In this document: positions 1 to 7,505 of the stretch, piece after piece
How the letters are laid out: each line of letters begins with the position of its first letter
How positions within the stretch are numbered: the stretch's first letter is position 1
Assembly (NCBI GenBank): GCA_002309235.1
Contig: DBXA01000024.1
Location: forward strand, 2,085 to 27,218
Reading direction: 5' to 3'
From: Christensenella sp. UBA1224
GTDB lineage: Bacteria > Bacillota > Clostridia > Christensenellales > Aristaeellaceae
Length of the DNA stretch: 25,134 nucleotides
Made by a program: the position numbers and the translations under genes
The notes under the pieces: model-generated
Database searches by the model: none
Seen by the model: the letters and a program-made list of their open reading frames with translations, nothing else
What the model was told of the DNA's origin: nothing

Positions 1-318
1 ATCGCTGCCGACCGCATGCTGGCCTTCGCCGTGGAAAAGGCTCCTCTCTCCTGGGACCGTCAGGCGGTGTACGCTTCCTTTGTGGATGCCTTCCTGGCGC
101 TGGATGCCGACCGCGCCGAGGAATTCCCCGGGAACCTGGAGAGTATCGAATGGCTGCTCGACACCGCCTTTGACGACTATGAGGCTGTCGCCGGGCTGTT
201 CGAAGACTCCGGCACCGCCGAGACCATGGCTGTGCTTCTGTCAGACCCCGGCGCCCGCACTCAGTGGAACGCGCTTGACGGACTCCTTTCGGAGCTGGTG
301 AAATGGCAGGCAAAATGA
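1..318 (+). CDS. 3' end of an unrecognised protein (partial)
   Basis: The reading frame is open from the first base and stops at TGA 316-318, so this is the C-terminal part (about 105 residues) of a gene starting outside the window. An internal ATG at 16 has no ribosome site and is probably not the start. The visible protein is acidic, rich in Ala, Leu, Asp and Glu, and looks soluble and mostly helical. It has no cysteine motif, signal or membrane segment. I do not recognise the family and assign no function. The composition and codon use match the downstream genes, so coding is likely. Confidence 0.6.
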   Translation: MAADRMLAFAVEKAPLSWDRQAVYASFVDAFLALDADRAEEFPGNLESIEWLLDTAFDDYEAVAGLFEDSGTAETMAVLLSDPGARTQWNALDGLLSELVKWQAK

Positions 319-852
319 CACAAAGGCATAAAAAAGACGCCGCAGAAGGTGCTGATGCAGGGCATTGTTCGGATCCGGGCGGATTGGCAGGTGCCTTCAA
401 GGGAAATACCCGTATATGTGGTATTGATGACTTGAGTGCGAACGGATAGTGCTTTGTGTCGCTTCTCCGCGGGGCGTGGATTAATATGATCGACTATGAT
501 CATTAAGGGATTGGATACCGGCAGGCACCGTGGAAGATGAGCACGTAGGACACTTGTATGCGTGCAGGACGCATCTGCTTCATCAGATGCCTGTGCGTTT
601 CATTCGTAAGATAAGCAAGAGGATGCGCGGGCTATCCTGTCGGAAAGACTTCTGCATTTCTGTATCAGGCCAAAGATGGATGCATATTTGCTGATCAAAA
701 GGCTGCTGCTGTTGCCCCGGTGATTTATTTGTCTCGCAGATTGGTTGATATGGTGTATGTGTAATACTCAATGATTTGTTGAAATGATCTTGAGGTCATA
801 CTGGGATTTTTGTATCATAATATCCGGAAAGTCTTGTACTCTCAATTCATAT
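319..852. other. Gene-free stretch, lower G+C
   Basis: No frame here gives a convincing protein. The short open frames lack ribosome sites and recognisable motifs. The base composition is visibly more A+T-rich than the flanking genes. The stretch contains a strong hairpin at 561-597 (listed separately) and two small inverted repeats: AATACC/GGTATT at 405-410 and 420-425, and ATGATC/GATCAT at 486-491 and 498-503. It may be a spacer or decayed DNA. I could not identify any parent gene. Confidence 0.5.
561..597. other. Strong hairpin in intergenic DNA
   Basis: GCATCTG (571-577) pairs perfectly with CAGATGC (584-590) around a 6-base loop. An outer stem CGTGCAG (561-567) pairs with CTGTGCG (591-597) using two G-U wobbles, with a 3-base bulge on the left arm. 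It is followed by TTTCATT, a weak T-tract. It could be a terminator for the upstream gene, 240 bases away, or part of a small RNA. The poor T-tract argues against a strong intrinsic terminator. Confidence 0.4.
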
Positions 853-881
853 TTGACAAACCTCCTGCCCTGTGGTAATAT
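853..881 (+). promoter_or_regulatory. Sigma-A type promoter of the T-box/aminotransferase/tyrS operon
   Basis: TTGACA at 853-858 and TATAAT-like TAATAT at 876-881 are separated by exactly 17 bases, a near-perfect vegetative promoter. Transcription should begin near 888, just upstream of the T-box Stem I, which supports the assignment. Confidence 0.85.
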
Positions 882-887
882 TCCTTC

Positions 888-1136
888 TAAGAAAATGCAA
901 TGATGGGAACAAGTAGACCGTTTATGGCTCTTCAAGAGAGTCCCCGGCAGGTGTGAGGGGATGGAGCGGGGCGGGCCGAATACATCCCGGAGCAGGCACG
1001 GTGAAAGCCATTTGTCAATAGCTGTGTCCGGGTGCGCCCGTGAAAGCGCGCAGGAGGCCGCATTATGTGCGGCGAACGGAAGTGGTACAGCGGTCATGAT
1101 CGCCTTCCCGGCATATTTGCCGGAAAGGCGTTTTTT
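888..1136 (+). promoter_or_regulatory. T-box riboswitch, tyrosine (UAC) specifier
   Basis: This leader senses uncharged tRNA and lets transcription continue when charging is low. Stem I shows the conserved AGTA (912-915), AGAGAG (935-940) and GGTGTGAG (950-957) elements. The distal stem TCCCC (941-945) pairs with GGGGA (957-961), and the basal GGGA (905-908) pairs with TCCC (985-988). The specifier loop reads GAA-TAC-A with TAC at 981-983, a tyrosine codon. The T-box proper lies near 1074-1095 and presents TGGT (1083-1086), which would pair with a tRNA 3' end of ACCA, as tRNA-Tyr has. A terminator follows at 1101-1136. The downstream tyrS independently supports the tyrosine call. I did not fold the central stems. 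Confidence 0.93.
1101..1136 (+). terminator. T-box regulatory terminator
   Basis: CGCCTT (1101-1106) pairs with AAGGCG (1125-1130), and CCGGC (1108-1112) pairs with GCCGG (1119-1123). They are separated by a single C/A mismatch, enclose a 6-base loop and are followed by six T (1131-1136). In the T-box mechanism the competing antiterminator uses the preceding T-box sequence when uncharged tRNA-Tyr is bound. Confidence 0.92.
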
Positions 1137-1144
1137 CGTATGAT

Positions 1145-1150
1145 GGAGGG
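1145..1150 (+). promoter_or_regulatory. Ribosome site deciding the aminotransferase start
   Basis: GGAGGG lies 7 bases before ATG 1158. The in-frame upstream ATGs at 1140 and 1143 sit on or before this site and only just after the terminator, so 1158 is the start. Confidence 0.8.
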
Positions 1151-1157
1151 AAAGGTT

Positions 1158-2351
1158 ATGGAATTCACCGAAGCTAAATTCTCAAAGCTGATAAGCCCCC
1201 TGAACGGGAGCGTCATCCGGGATATCTTCAAGCTTCTCGGGAAGCCCGGTATGATATCCTTCGCCGGCGGCAACCCCTCGAACAAGGCGCTGGAGCCGGA
1301 GGTGATCGCGCCGATCGCCCATGATGTGATACTGAAGGTCGGCACGCCCATACTGCAGTACGGAGGCACGGAAGGCTTTGCGCCTCTCAGGGAGAGCGCT
1401 GCCAAGTTCCTGACAGGCTCAGGCGTGAACGCCAAGCCGGAATGGATACTGCCCACGGAGGGCTCCACCCAGGCGATGGACCTGCTGTTCAAAGCGCTCA
1501 TAGACCCGGGCGATACGGTGCTGTGCGAGAGTCCCACTTTCCTGGGCACGATACAGGCGCTCCACACCTACGGGGCGAAGCTCGTGGCTGTCCCCACCGA
1601 TGAAAACGGCATGCTGCCGGACGCGGCGGAGGAAGCCATCCGCAAGTATTCACCGAAGCTCATGTACATCATACCCACCTTCCAGAACCCGACGGGCGTG
1701 ACACTGAGCCTGGAAAGGCGCAAACGGATCGCGGAGCTTGCCTCGAGATACGGCGTCATCATCGCGGAGGACGACCCTTACCGCGACCTCCGGTACGAGG
1801 GGGAGGCACTGCCGTCCATACAGTCCTTTGATGAGGAGGGCTGGGTGGTATACCTTTCCTCTTTCTCAAAGCTCGTATCGCCGGGTATGCGCGTGGGCTG
1901 CGCAGTGGTGAAGATCCCTTCCCTTATGCGCAAGATGGTGATAGGCAAGCAGTCCTCGGACCTGCATTCGCCCCTCATCACGCAGGCGATCATAGACGAA
2001 TACTTGAGAAGGGGACTCATGCCAGCCCATGTGGAGCGGATACGCGCTCTTTACAGGGAGCAGCTGGCTGCCATGCTGGATGGGTTTGCCGCGTTCCCGC
2101 AGGGCACGACGCACACCGTACCCCAGGGAGGTCTGTTCGTATGGGGCAGGCTGCTGGAGGGCATGGATGCGGTGAAGCTGCTGGGCGCCGCGGTGGATGC
2201 CAACGTGGCATACGTGCCGGGCACGCATTTCTACCCGGATGGAGGGAACCCGGAAACCTTCCGGCTGAATTTCTCCAACGCGGCGATCCCAGATATCCGG
2301 GAGGGGATGGCGCGCCTGGCCGGCATCATCGAAAAAGAAGCAAAAAATTGA
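1158..2351 (+). CDS. PLP-dependent class I/II aminotransferase, probably aromatic
   Basis: This 397-residue protein belongs to the fold type I aminotransferases of the AraT / 2-aminoadipate (LysN) / MocR-catalytic type. Visible features are an N-terminal ISFAGGNPSN segment, QYGGTEGFAPLRE, the NPTG motif (IIPTFQNPTGVTLS), EDDPYRDLRY, the PLP lysine K238 in SSFSKLVSPGMRVG, and a C-terminal FRLNFSNA with the substrate-carboxylate arginine. The length is normal for the family. There is no DNA-binding domain, so it is an enzyme and not a MocR regulator. It is the first gene after the tyrosine T-box and lies 25 bases from tyrS. I infer that it makes or recycles tyrosine/phenylalanine from the 2-oxo acids. 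Sequence alone cannot exclude broad substrate use. Confidence 0.88.
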   Translation: MEFTEAKFSKLISPLNGSVIRDIFKLLGKPGMISFAGGNPSNKALEPEVIAPIAHDVILKVGTPILQYGGTEGFAPLRESAAKFLTGSGVNAKPEWILPTEGSTQAMDLLFKALIDPGDTVLCESPTFLGTIQALHTYGAKLVAVPTDENGMLPDAAEEAIRKYSPKLMYIIPTFQNPTGVTLSLERRKRIAELASRYGVIIAEDDPYRDLRYEGEALPSIQSFDEEGWVVYLSSFSKLVSPGMRVGCAVVKIPSLMRKMVIGKQSSDLHSPLITQAIIDEYLRRGLMPAHVERIRALYREQLAAMLDGFAAFPQGTTHTVPQGGLFVWGRLLEGMDAVKLLGAAVDANVAYVPGTHFYPDGGNPETFRLNFSNAAIPDIREGMARLAGIIEKEAKN

Positions 2352-2376
2352 GATTACTGCATAAGGAGCGATCGAT

Positions 2377-3612
2377 ATGAGCAACGCACTCGATATCCTG
2401 AAGGAAAGAGGATTCCTGGCACAGATCACATTCGAGGAAGACCTTTACAAGGCCTTTGACCAGGGCATGGTCACCTTCTACACGGGCTTTGACCCGACGG
2501 CCGACAGCCTGCATATAGGCCACTATATCCCGATCATGGCCATGAGCCACCTGCAGAGGGCAGGGCATAAGCCTATCGCGCTGATGGGCGGCGGTACCGG
2601 CATGATAGGCGACCCTTCCGGCAAGAGCGAGCTGCGCCAGGTACTGACGGTGGAGACCATCGACCACAATGTGGAATGCATCAAAAAGCAGATGGCCAGG
2701 TTCCTCGATTTTGACCAGTCCAAGCCCAACGGCGCCATGATCGTGAACAATGCGGACTGGATCCGCAGCCTCAACTATATGGACCTGCTGCGGGATGTGG
2801 GGCACCTGTTCACGGTAAACCGCATGCTGGCGGCGGAATGCTACAAGCAGCGCATGGAGCGCGGCCTTACATTCCTGGAATTCAACTATATGATCATGCA
2901 GAGCTATGACTTCCTGCAGCTGTTCCGCAATTACGGCTGCATCCTGCAGGCGGGCGGCGACGACCAGTGGTCCAATATGCTGGCCGGAGCGGATCTCATC
3001 CGCCGCAAGGAGCAGAAGGACGCTTTTGCCCTCACCTTCAAGCTTCTCCTCACCCATGAGGGCAAGAAGATGGGCAAGACCGAAAAGGGAGCCCTGTGGC
3101 TGGATGCAAACCGCACCTCTCCGTACGATTTCTACCAGTACTGGCGCAACGTGGATGACGCGGATGTGGAAAAGTGCCTGGCCCTTTTGACGTTCCTCCC
3201 GATGGAAGAGGTGCGCAGGCTGGGCGCCCTCAAAGACAGCGCCATCAACGAGGCAAAGCGCACTCTGGCGTTTGAGGTGACAAAGCTGATACACGGCGAG
3301 GAGGAGGCGCAGAAGGCGCGCGAGGCAGCGGAGGCCCTGTTTTCCGGCGGGGGACAGGCTTCGGCAGCCCCTACCACCACTGTGACGAAGGAGCACCTGG
3401 ATACCGATAAAAGGCTCATCACGCTGATGGTCAAGGCAGGCCTTTGCAAATCCAACGGCGATGCCAGAAAGCAGATCGAGCAGGGCGCTGTGACCATCGG
3501 GGATGAAAAGGTGACGGACCCTAACTTCGCGGTATCCGCCGAGATGCTCGAGGGTGAGGGGCTTCTCGTCCGCAAGGGCAAGAAGAGCTACCACAGGTTC
3601 ATACTCGGCTGA
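2377..3612 (+). CDS. tyrS: Tyrosyl-tRNA synthetase
   Basis: This 411-residue class Ic synthetase attaches tyrosine to tRNA-Tyr in the cytoplasm. The tyrosine-site segment FYTGFDPTADSLHIGH holds an exact HIGH motif at residues 46-49. The second signature is KMGKT at 231-235, the usual TyrRS form of KMSKS. GGDDQWSNM also matches the TyrRS family. A C-terminal S4-like RNA-binding domain covers roughly residues 345-400. The ATG at 2377 follows AAGGAG (2363-2368) by 8 bases. It is the second gene of the T-box operon, so its expression should rise when uncharged tRNA-Tyr accumulates. A hairpin after the stop may end the transcript. Confidence 0.97.
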   Translation: MSNALDILKERGFLAQITFEEDLYKAFDQGMVTFYTGFDPTADSLHIGHYIPIMAMSHLQRAGHKPIALMGGGTGMIGDPSGKSELRQVLTVETIDHNVECIKKQMARFLDFDQSKPNGAMIVNNADWIRSLNYMDLLRDVGHLFTVNRMLAAECYKQRMERGLTFLEFNYMIMQSYDFLQLFRNYGCILQAGGDDQWSNMLAGADLIRRKEQKDAFALTFKLLLTHEGKKMGKTEKGALWLDANRTSPYDFYQYWRNVDDADVEKCLALLTFLPMEEVRRLGALKDSAINEAKRTLAFEVTKLIHGEEEAQKAREAAEALFSGGGQASAAPTTTVTKEHLDTDKRLITLMVKAGLCKSNGDARKQIEQGAVTIGDEKVTDPNFAVSAEMLEGEGLLVRKGKKSYHRFILG

Positions 3613-3625
3613 TATCTGCAAAAGG

Positions 3626-3662
3626 AAATGCGGCATATGCATGAGCGCGTGTGCCGCATTTT
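3626..3662 (+). terminator. Possible terminator after tyrS
   Basis: AAATGCGGCA (3626-3635) pairs perfectly with TGCCGCATTT (3652-3661) around a 16-base spacer. The T-run is only four bases and is partly within the stem. It sits 13 bases after the tyrS stop and 42 bases before yigZ. It may terminate partially or act as an RNA-processing site, because no clear promoter for yigZ is visible. Confidence 0.5.
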
Positions 3663-3703
3663 CGGAATGCAAGGAAAAACGATACGGGAGAGACGCTGAA
3701 CGG

Positions 3704-4378
3704 ATGGACGGAACCCTGAAACCGTATAAAACGCTGATCCGGAGGGCATCCGGGGAATTCACCATCAACAGATCCCGCTTTATCGGGCACGGCGCGCCCT
3801 GCGCTTCGGAGGAGGAGGCACTGGCCTTCCTTTCGGAGATGCGCGCGGCCTATAAGGATGCCTCCCATAACTGCTATGCCTATGTCATAGGCACCAATAA
3901 GGGCATCATGCGCTACAGCGATGACGGGGAGCCCGGCGGAACGGCAGGCATGCCCATCATGGAAGTTTTAAAGGCGCGGGACGTGACGAACTGTGCTGTG
4001 GTCGTTACGCGTTATTTCGGGGGGATACTGCTTGGCGCGGGCGGCCTTGTGCGGGCGTATACAAAAGGCGCTGTGACGGCGCTGGAGGCTTCCGGCGTAG
4101 GCGTGATGCATCCGACGGCAACGGGCCTCATAGACGTCCCTTACCCTATGCTCTCAAGGTTCGAATATATGCTGAGGTCGCAGCCCGTCATCGTGCGGGA
4201 AAAGTCCTTCGGGGAAACGGTCACATTTACGCTTTCCGTCAAAAGCTGCGATGAGGAGGCCTTCTCGCGAGACCTCGCCGGGGCGAGCGACGGGAGACTG
4301 GAGTTTATTCGCATGGAGGAGGACTATATGCCCTGGGAAGAGGGCGGGGAGCCGGGCAGCGAGCCCGGGCAGAAGTGA
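3704..4378 (+). CDS. yigZ: YigZ/IMPACT family protein
   Basis: This 224-residue protein carries the IMPACT (UPF0029) N-terminal domain and a smaller C-terminal domain. Signatures visible are FTINRSRFIGHGAP, the SHNCYAYVIG segment, YSDDGEPGGTAGMPI and VVTRYFGGILLGAGGLVRAY. Bacterial family members are linked to translation regulation or ribosome-associated roles, but the biochemical function is unsettled. The start was set at ATG 3704 because family homology begins directly after it (PYKTLIRRASGEFTINRSRF). The best ribosome site, GGGAG at 3686-3690, is rather far at 13 bases. The stop is followed after one base by the next ATG, so the two are likely translationally coupled. Confidence 0.9.
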   Translation: MDGTLKPYKTLIRRASGEFTINRSRFIGHGAPCASEEEALAFLSEMRAAYKDASHNCYAYVIGTNKGIMRYSDDGEPGGTAGMPIMEVLKARDVTNCAVVVTRYFGGILLGAGGLVRAYTKGAVTALEASGVGVMHPTATGLIDVPYPMLSRFEYMLRSQPVIVREKSFGETVTFTLSVKSCDEEAFSRDLAGASDGRLEFIRMEEDYMPWEEGGEPGSEPGQK

Positions 4379-4379
4379 T

Positions 4380-5276
4380 ATGAAGCTGCTCGAACACACA
4401 GTCCCCGCGGATATACGGGATATGCCGGTCTCTGCCTACCTGAAGAGGGCGTACCCGAGCATACCGCAGTACGCCCTGCGCGAAGCCCTTTCCAAAAAGG
4501 ACGTGCGCGTGAACGGACAGCGCGCGCTCCTAGGCGCGCATGTCACTGCGGGGGATGAGGTAAAGCTCTATATCGCCGATAAGTACACCGGGAACGGCCT
4601 TGCCGTGCTCCATGAGGGAGGAGGCCTGCTGGTATGTGAAAAGCCCCAGGGGCTGCCTGTCGACCTGGATGGTGACGGCATCGGAGAGGATACGCTCTTA
4701 TCCCGCGCGAGGGCCTCGTATCCCGAGGCGGAGCTCCTGCACAGACTGGATGCTGGGACAGGCGGGGTCATACTCCTTGCGATACGGGAGGATACCTGCG
4801 AAGCCATGCTCAGGGCCTTCCGGGAAGGTACCCTTATAAAGGAATATACGGCCTGCCTTCTTGGCGCACCGGAGAAAAAGGCCGGTACATGGGAAGGCTA
4901 TATTGCAAAAAATTCTTCGGAAAGCCTTGTGAGGGTGTATGACAGCCCGCGTGAAGGGGCAAAGAGGGCGGTTTCGGATTACCGCATCGTTTCGGAAACG
5001 GAATACAGGGGCGAGCGGCTCTCGCTGGCCTGTATACGGATCCATACGGGGCGCACACACCAGATACGCGCACAGGCTGCCCATGCGGGCATGCCGGTGA
5101 TCGGCGATGATAAGTATGGGAACAGGGAGGCAAACCGCCTGCTGAACGCGCGGCTGCCTTCGCTCTGGTGCTCCGCGATGGAGCTTGCGGGCCCGGCCGT
5201 GCCGGAGGATCTTCGGGGGCTCCGCTTTGAGAGCCGCCCGCGGTTCCCCCTCATGCGGCTCTTTGAGGAAGGATGA
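4380..5276 (+). CDS. RluA-family RNA pseudouridine synthase
   Basis: This 298-residue enzyme of the RluA/RsuA superfamily isomerises specific uridines in rRNA or tRNA to pseudouridine. An N-terminal S4-like segment (YLKRAYPSIPQYALREALSKKDVRVNG) precedes the catalytic domain. The catalytic motif reads HRLDAGTGG, with the Asp retained and Gly where many relatives have Ser. The later IHTGRTHQIRAQAAHAGMPVIGDDKYG motif is classic. The target uridine cannot be told from sequence. ATG 4380 comes one base after the yigZ stop without a clear ribosome site, suggesting coupled translation. An open frame extends upstream within yigZ but matches no domain. Confidence 0.9.
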   Translation: MKLLEHTVPADIRDMPVSAYLKRAYPSIPQYALREALSKKDVRVNGQRALLGAHVTAGDEVKLYIADKYTGNGLAVLHEGGGLLVCEKPQGLPVDLDGDGIGEDTLLSRARASYPEAELLHRLDAGTGGVILLAIREDTCEAMLRAFREGTLIKEYTACLLGAPEKKAGTWEGYIAKNSSESLVRVYDSPREGAKRAVSDYRIVSETEYRGERLSLACIRIHTGRTHQIRAQAAHAGMPVIGDDKYGNREANRLLNARLPSLWCSAMELAGPAVPEDLRGLRFESRPRFPLMRLFEEG

Positions 5277-5285
5277 TATGCCTGT

Positions 5286-6119
5286 ATGATAAAACTCGCG
5301 GCTATGGATCTTGACGGTACTCTCCTGAATGAGAGGAGCGCTCTCTCCGAAAGGAGTATAAATGCCCTGCGGGCATGCGAAGCGCGGGGCGTGCGCATGG
5401 TGCTCGCAAGCGGCAGGGGCTTTGAATCCGCCCGCATCTTCGCGCGGCAGGCGGGGCTTGAAAGCCCCATCATCTGCGCAAACGGCACTCGCGTGGAGGC
5501 ATCTCCCTTCGGGCCGACGCTCATGGAGGATATCATACCGGAGGAGCTTGGCAGGTTTACGGCAGATGCCATGTTCGCTTCCGGGATACATTTCGTCTGC
5601 TACGCAAGGGGCGTAAACTACAGGGTGCACATCCACGATAAGGCACGCGGGAATATGCCGGCGCCTTCGCCGGACGGGCCGGGATATACTTTGCGTTTAT
5701 GCGACGACGAACGGGAGATGTTCGAAAAGGGCGCCCTCTGCGCCTATAAATTCGTGGCCTTTGCACGCGGGGAGGAGATGCACGCGCTGCACCTGCTGCG
5801 TGAAAAGCTGGAAAGGGAGACAAACGCGGCTGTGTCATCCTCATGGTATGACAACGTGGAGGTGCTGGCGCACGGCGCCGGAAAGGGAAAGGCGCTCCGG
5901 TTCCTTGCGGACAGGTACGGCCTTGCGAGGGATGAGATCATGGCCTTCGGTGACCAGATGAACGATATGGATATGCTGGGGGAGGCCGGCTGGCCTGTGG
6001 CTATGGGGAACGCGGTGGAGGAGCTCAAGGCCGTCTCCCGGCTTACGGCTCCGACGAACAGGGAGGACGGCGTCGCCTGCGTGCTTGAAAAATACGTTCT
6101 TGGCGGTGAGGCAGGATGA
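5286..6119 (+). CDS. Cof-type HAD-superfamily phosphatase
   Basis: This 277-residue cytoplasmic hydrolase belongs to the HAD IIB (Cof) group, which typically removes phosphate from sugar phosphates, FMN/PLP or other small metabolites. All four HAD motifs are visible: DLDGTLL near residue 8 with the nucleophile Asp, LASGR near residue 39, the lysine in GKGKALRF, and FGDQMNDMDM with the metal-binding acids. The cap domain lies between motifs II and III. Substrate cannot be assigned. GGAAGGA before the upstream stop lies about 12 bases from ATG 5286. Its stop overlaps the next gene as ATGA. Confidence 0.9.
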   Translation: MIKLAAMDLDGTLLNERSALSERSINALRACEARGVRMVLASGRGFESARIFARQAGLESPIICANGTRVEASPFGPTLMEDIIPEELGRFTADAMFASGIHFVCYARGVNYRVHIHDKARGNMPAPSPDGPGYTLRLCDDEREMFEKGALCAYKFVAFARGEEMHALHLLREKLERETNAAVSSSWYDNVEVLAHGAGKGKALRFLADRYGLARDEIMAFGDQMNDMDMLGEAGWPVAMGNAVEELKAVSRLTAPTNREDGVACVLEKYVLGGEAG

Positions 6120-6628
6120 TGCATATCGTATTGGTCGAGCCTGAGATACCGCAGAATACGGGCAATATCGCCCGCACCTGCGCCGCGACGGGCGCGCGGC
6201 TGCATCTCATAAAGCCGCTGGGCTTTTCGCTTGAGGACAAGTACCTGAAGCGGGCAGGGCTTGACTATTGGAACCTCATGTCGTATACCGTATATGAGAG
6301 CTGGCAGGATTTCCTTGACAGGAATCCGGGGGCTGTGATGCGCTTGTTTACCACCAAGGCGCTCCGGGATTACGCGCAGTGCTCCTATACCGATAACATG
6401 TACCTGGTTTTCGGCAAGGAGACGAAGGGCCTTGACGAGGCACTGCTCCGGAGCCGGTATGAGGATTGCGTGCGCATCCCCATGCGGCCGGAGGCCCGCA
6501 GTCTGAACCTTTCGAACAGCGTGGCCATAGCGCTGTATGAGGCGCTGCGCCAGCAGTCCTTTCCCGGCCTTGCAGGGCAAGGCAGGCTCACCTCGCAGGA
6601 AGGGCCTGAATGGAAGGACTACGTCTGA
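6116..6628 (+). CDS. trmL: tRNA (cytidine/uridine-34 2'-O)-methyltransferase
   Basis: This SPOUT-fold enzyme uses S-adenosylmethionine to methylate the ribose of the wobble base of certain leucine tRNAs. The 170-residue length is typical. Motifs are LVEPEIPQNTGNIARTCAATG at the N-terminus, the LGFSLEDKYLKRAGLDYW segment, FGKETKGLDEALL, and the C-terminal knot IPMRPEARSLNLSNSVAIALYE. The gene begins as ATGATG, so translation could start at 6116 or 6119. The first overlaps the HAD stop by 4 bases. It sits among other RNA-modification genes. Confidence 0.94.
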   Translation: MMHIVLVEPEIPQNTGNIARTCAATGARLHLIKPLGFSLEDKYLKRAGLDYWNLMSYTVYESWQDFLDRNPGAVMRLFTTKALRDYAQCSYTDNMYLVFGKETKGLDEALLRSRYEDCVRIPMRPEARSLNLSNSVAIALYEALRQQSFPGLAGQGRLTSQEGPEWKDYV

Positions 6629-6694
6629 AACGGAACGAACAGGCCGGAAAAGCTGTCTAAAAATGTGTATCTGACAGCAGGGAGGGAAAGCGGT

Positions 6695-6904
6695 ATGGCG
6701 AAAAGAAAGACGAGGAGCGGGAAAAGAAGGAACCGTTCCCGGGATGCCGCATGGGATTTTATCGGCATCGTGATAAGCGTATTGGTCATAGCGATCTGCG
6801 CCGTTCTTCTCAGTTCCCTTGCGGGATGGCTTTCCGCGGACTTCAGGGATACTTTCGCGCTGCTCGGGAAAACGGTGGCAGGGGCAGTCTTTACCGGCAG
6901 GTGA
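6695..6904 (+). CDS. Small membrane protein, unknown
   Basis: This 69-residue protein has a very basic N-terminus (about 20 residues rich in Lys and Arg), a clear transmembrane helix at about residues 22-45 (FIGIVISVLVIAICAVLLSS) and a mildly hydrophobic C-terminal stretch. Its ATG at 6695 follows GGGAGGG (6680-6686) by 8 bases, which supports real translation. A longer frame from GTG 6665 has no comparable site. By the positive-inside rule the N-terminus should be cytoplasmic. I do not recognise a family. It lies between trmL and the uracil-DNA glycosylase, with gaps of 66 and 28 bases. Confidence 0.7.
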   Translation: MAKRKTRSGKRRNRSRDAAWDFIGIVISVLVIAICAVLLSSLAGWLSADFRDTFALLGKTVAGAVFTGR

Positions 6905-6932
6905 CCGGATCAAAGGTAAGGCGGTGCAAGGT

Positions 6933-7505
6933 ATGCGTATAGATTGGGCGGATGTCCTTTCTGAGATAGAGGCTTGCCAAAAGTGCAGGCTGCGCGCGGG
7001 CTGCAGCCGGACAGTGCCCGGTGAAGGGGACCCGCATGCCCGCCTAATGCTGATCGGGGAAGGCCCGGGCGGCGAGGAGGACAGGCTGGGACGACCGTTT
7101 GTCGGGGCTTCCGGACAGCTGCTCGATAAGATGCTCTCTGCGATCGGCATCAGGCGGGAAGAGACGTATATCGCCAACATCGTGAAATGCCGCCCGCCCA
7201 TGAACCGTCAGCCGGCTCCAGATGAAGCGGAAGCATGCCTTCCGTACCTGAGAAAGCAGACGGCGCTCATCCGTCCGCGCGTCATCATGCTTTTGGGGGC
7301 AACCGCGGCAAAGTATACGATATCGCCGGAGATCCGGATAACGCGTGACAGAGGGAAATGGGTGGAGAGAAAAGGCGTCTGGATGATGCCCACCTATCAC
7401 CCTTCCGCGCTGCTGCGCGACCCCGCCCTCAAAAGACTTGCATGGGAGGATCTGAAGGCGGTAAGGGACAAACTGAAGGAACTTGAGGAGGTGCCAGAGC
7501 CTTGA
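6933..7505 (+). CDS. Family 4 uracil-DNA glycosylase (Fe-S)
   Basis: This enzyme removes uracil from DNA and starts base-excision repair. The protein is 190 residues from ATG 6933. The four cysteines of the [4Fe-4S] cluster are present with family 4 spacing: C15 and C18 (CQKC), then C86 and C102 (KCRPP to EAC). The active-site motif LIGEGPGGEEDRLGRPFVGASG and the later YHPSALLRDP are intact. Cytoplasmic or nucleoid function is expected. The start is chosen by homology because the Cys pair comes at residue 15. Possible ribosome sites upstream (AAAGGTAAGG) are not ideally spaced. It ends in a 4-base TTGA overlap with a paralogous gene. Confidence 0.93.
   Translation: MRIDWADVLSEIEACQKCRLRAGCSRTVPGEGDPHARLMLIGEGPGGEEDRLGRPFVGASGQLLDKMLSAIGIRREETYIANIVKCRPPMNRQPAPDEAEACLPYLRKQTALIRPRVIMLLGATAAKYTISPEIRITRDRGKWVERKGVWMMPTYHPSALLRDPALKRLAWEDLKAVRDKLKELEEVPEP
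7486..7493 (+). promoter_or_regulatory. Ribosome site supporting a TTG start
   Basis: AGGAGGTG inside the 3' end of the upstream gene lies 8 bases before TTG 7502. This fixes the start of the second UDG-like gene at a TTG that overlaps the previous stop. Confidence 0.8.

Noticed and set aside
583..1097. Two minus-strand open frames of 62 and 109 codons in the long leader region
   Set aside because: The larger one covers the T-box leader, which is a functional RNA on the plus strand. Neither has a ribosome site or protein-like composition.
961..1143. Plus-strand 60-codon frame inside the T-box
   Set aside because: It runs through the specifier, antiterminator and terminator. Its openness is incidental.
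1065..1157. Upstream extension of the aminotransferase frame
   Set aside because: It lies within the T-box and terminator. The ribosome site at 1145-1150 fixes the start at 1158.
2326..3768. Long open frame (480 codons) on the minus strand opposite tyrS
   Set aside because: It is fully covered by tyrS with exact synthetase motifs. The frame is open because of G+C-rich codon use; it lacks known motifs and a ribosome site.
5744..7201. Minus-strand frame of 485 codons across the HAD, trmL and UDG genes
   Set aside because: It spans three well-supported plus-strand genes and their junctions, with no domain or ribosome site.
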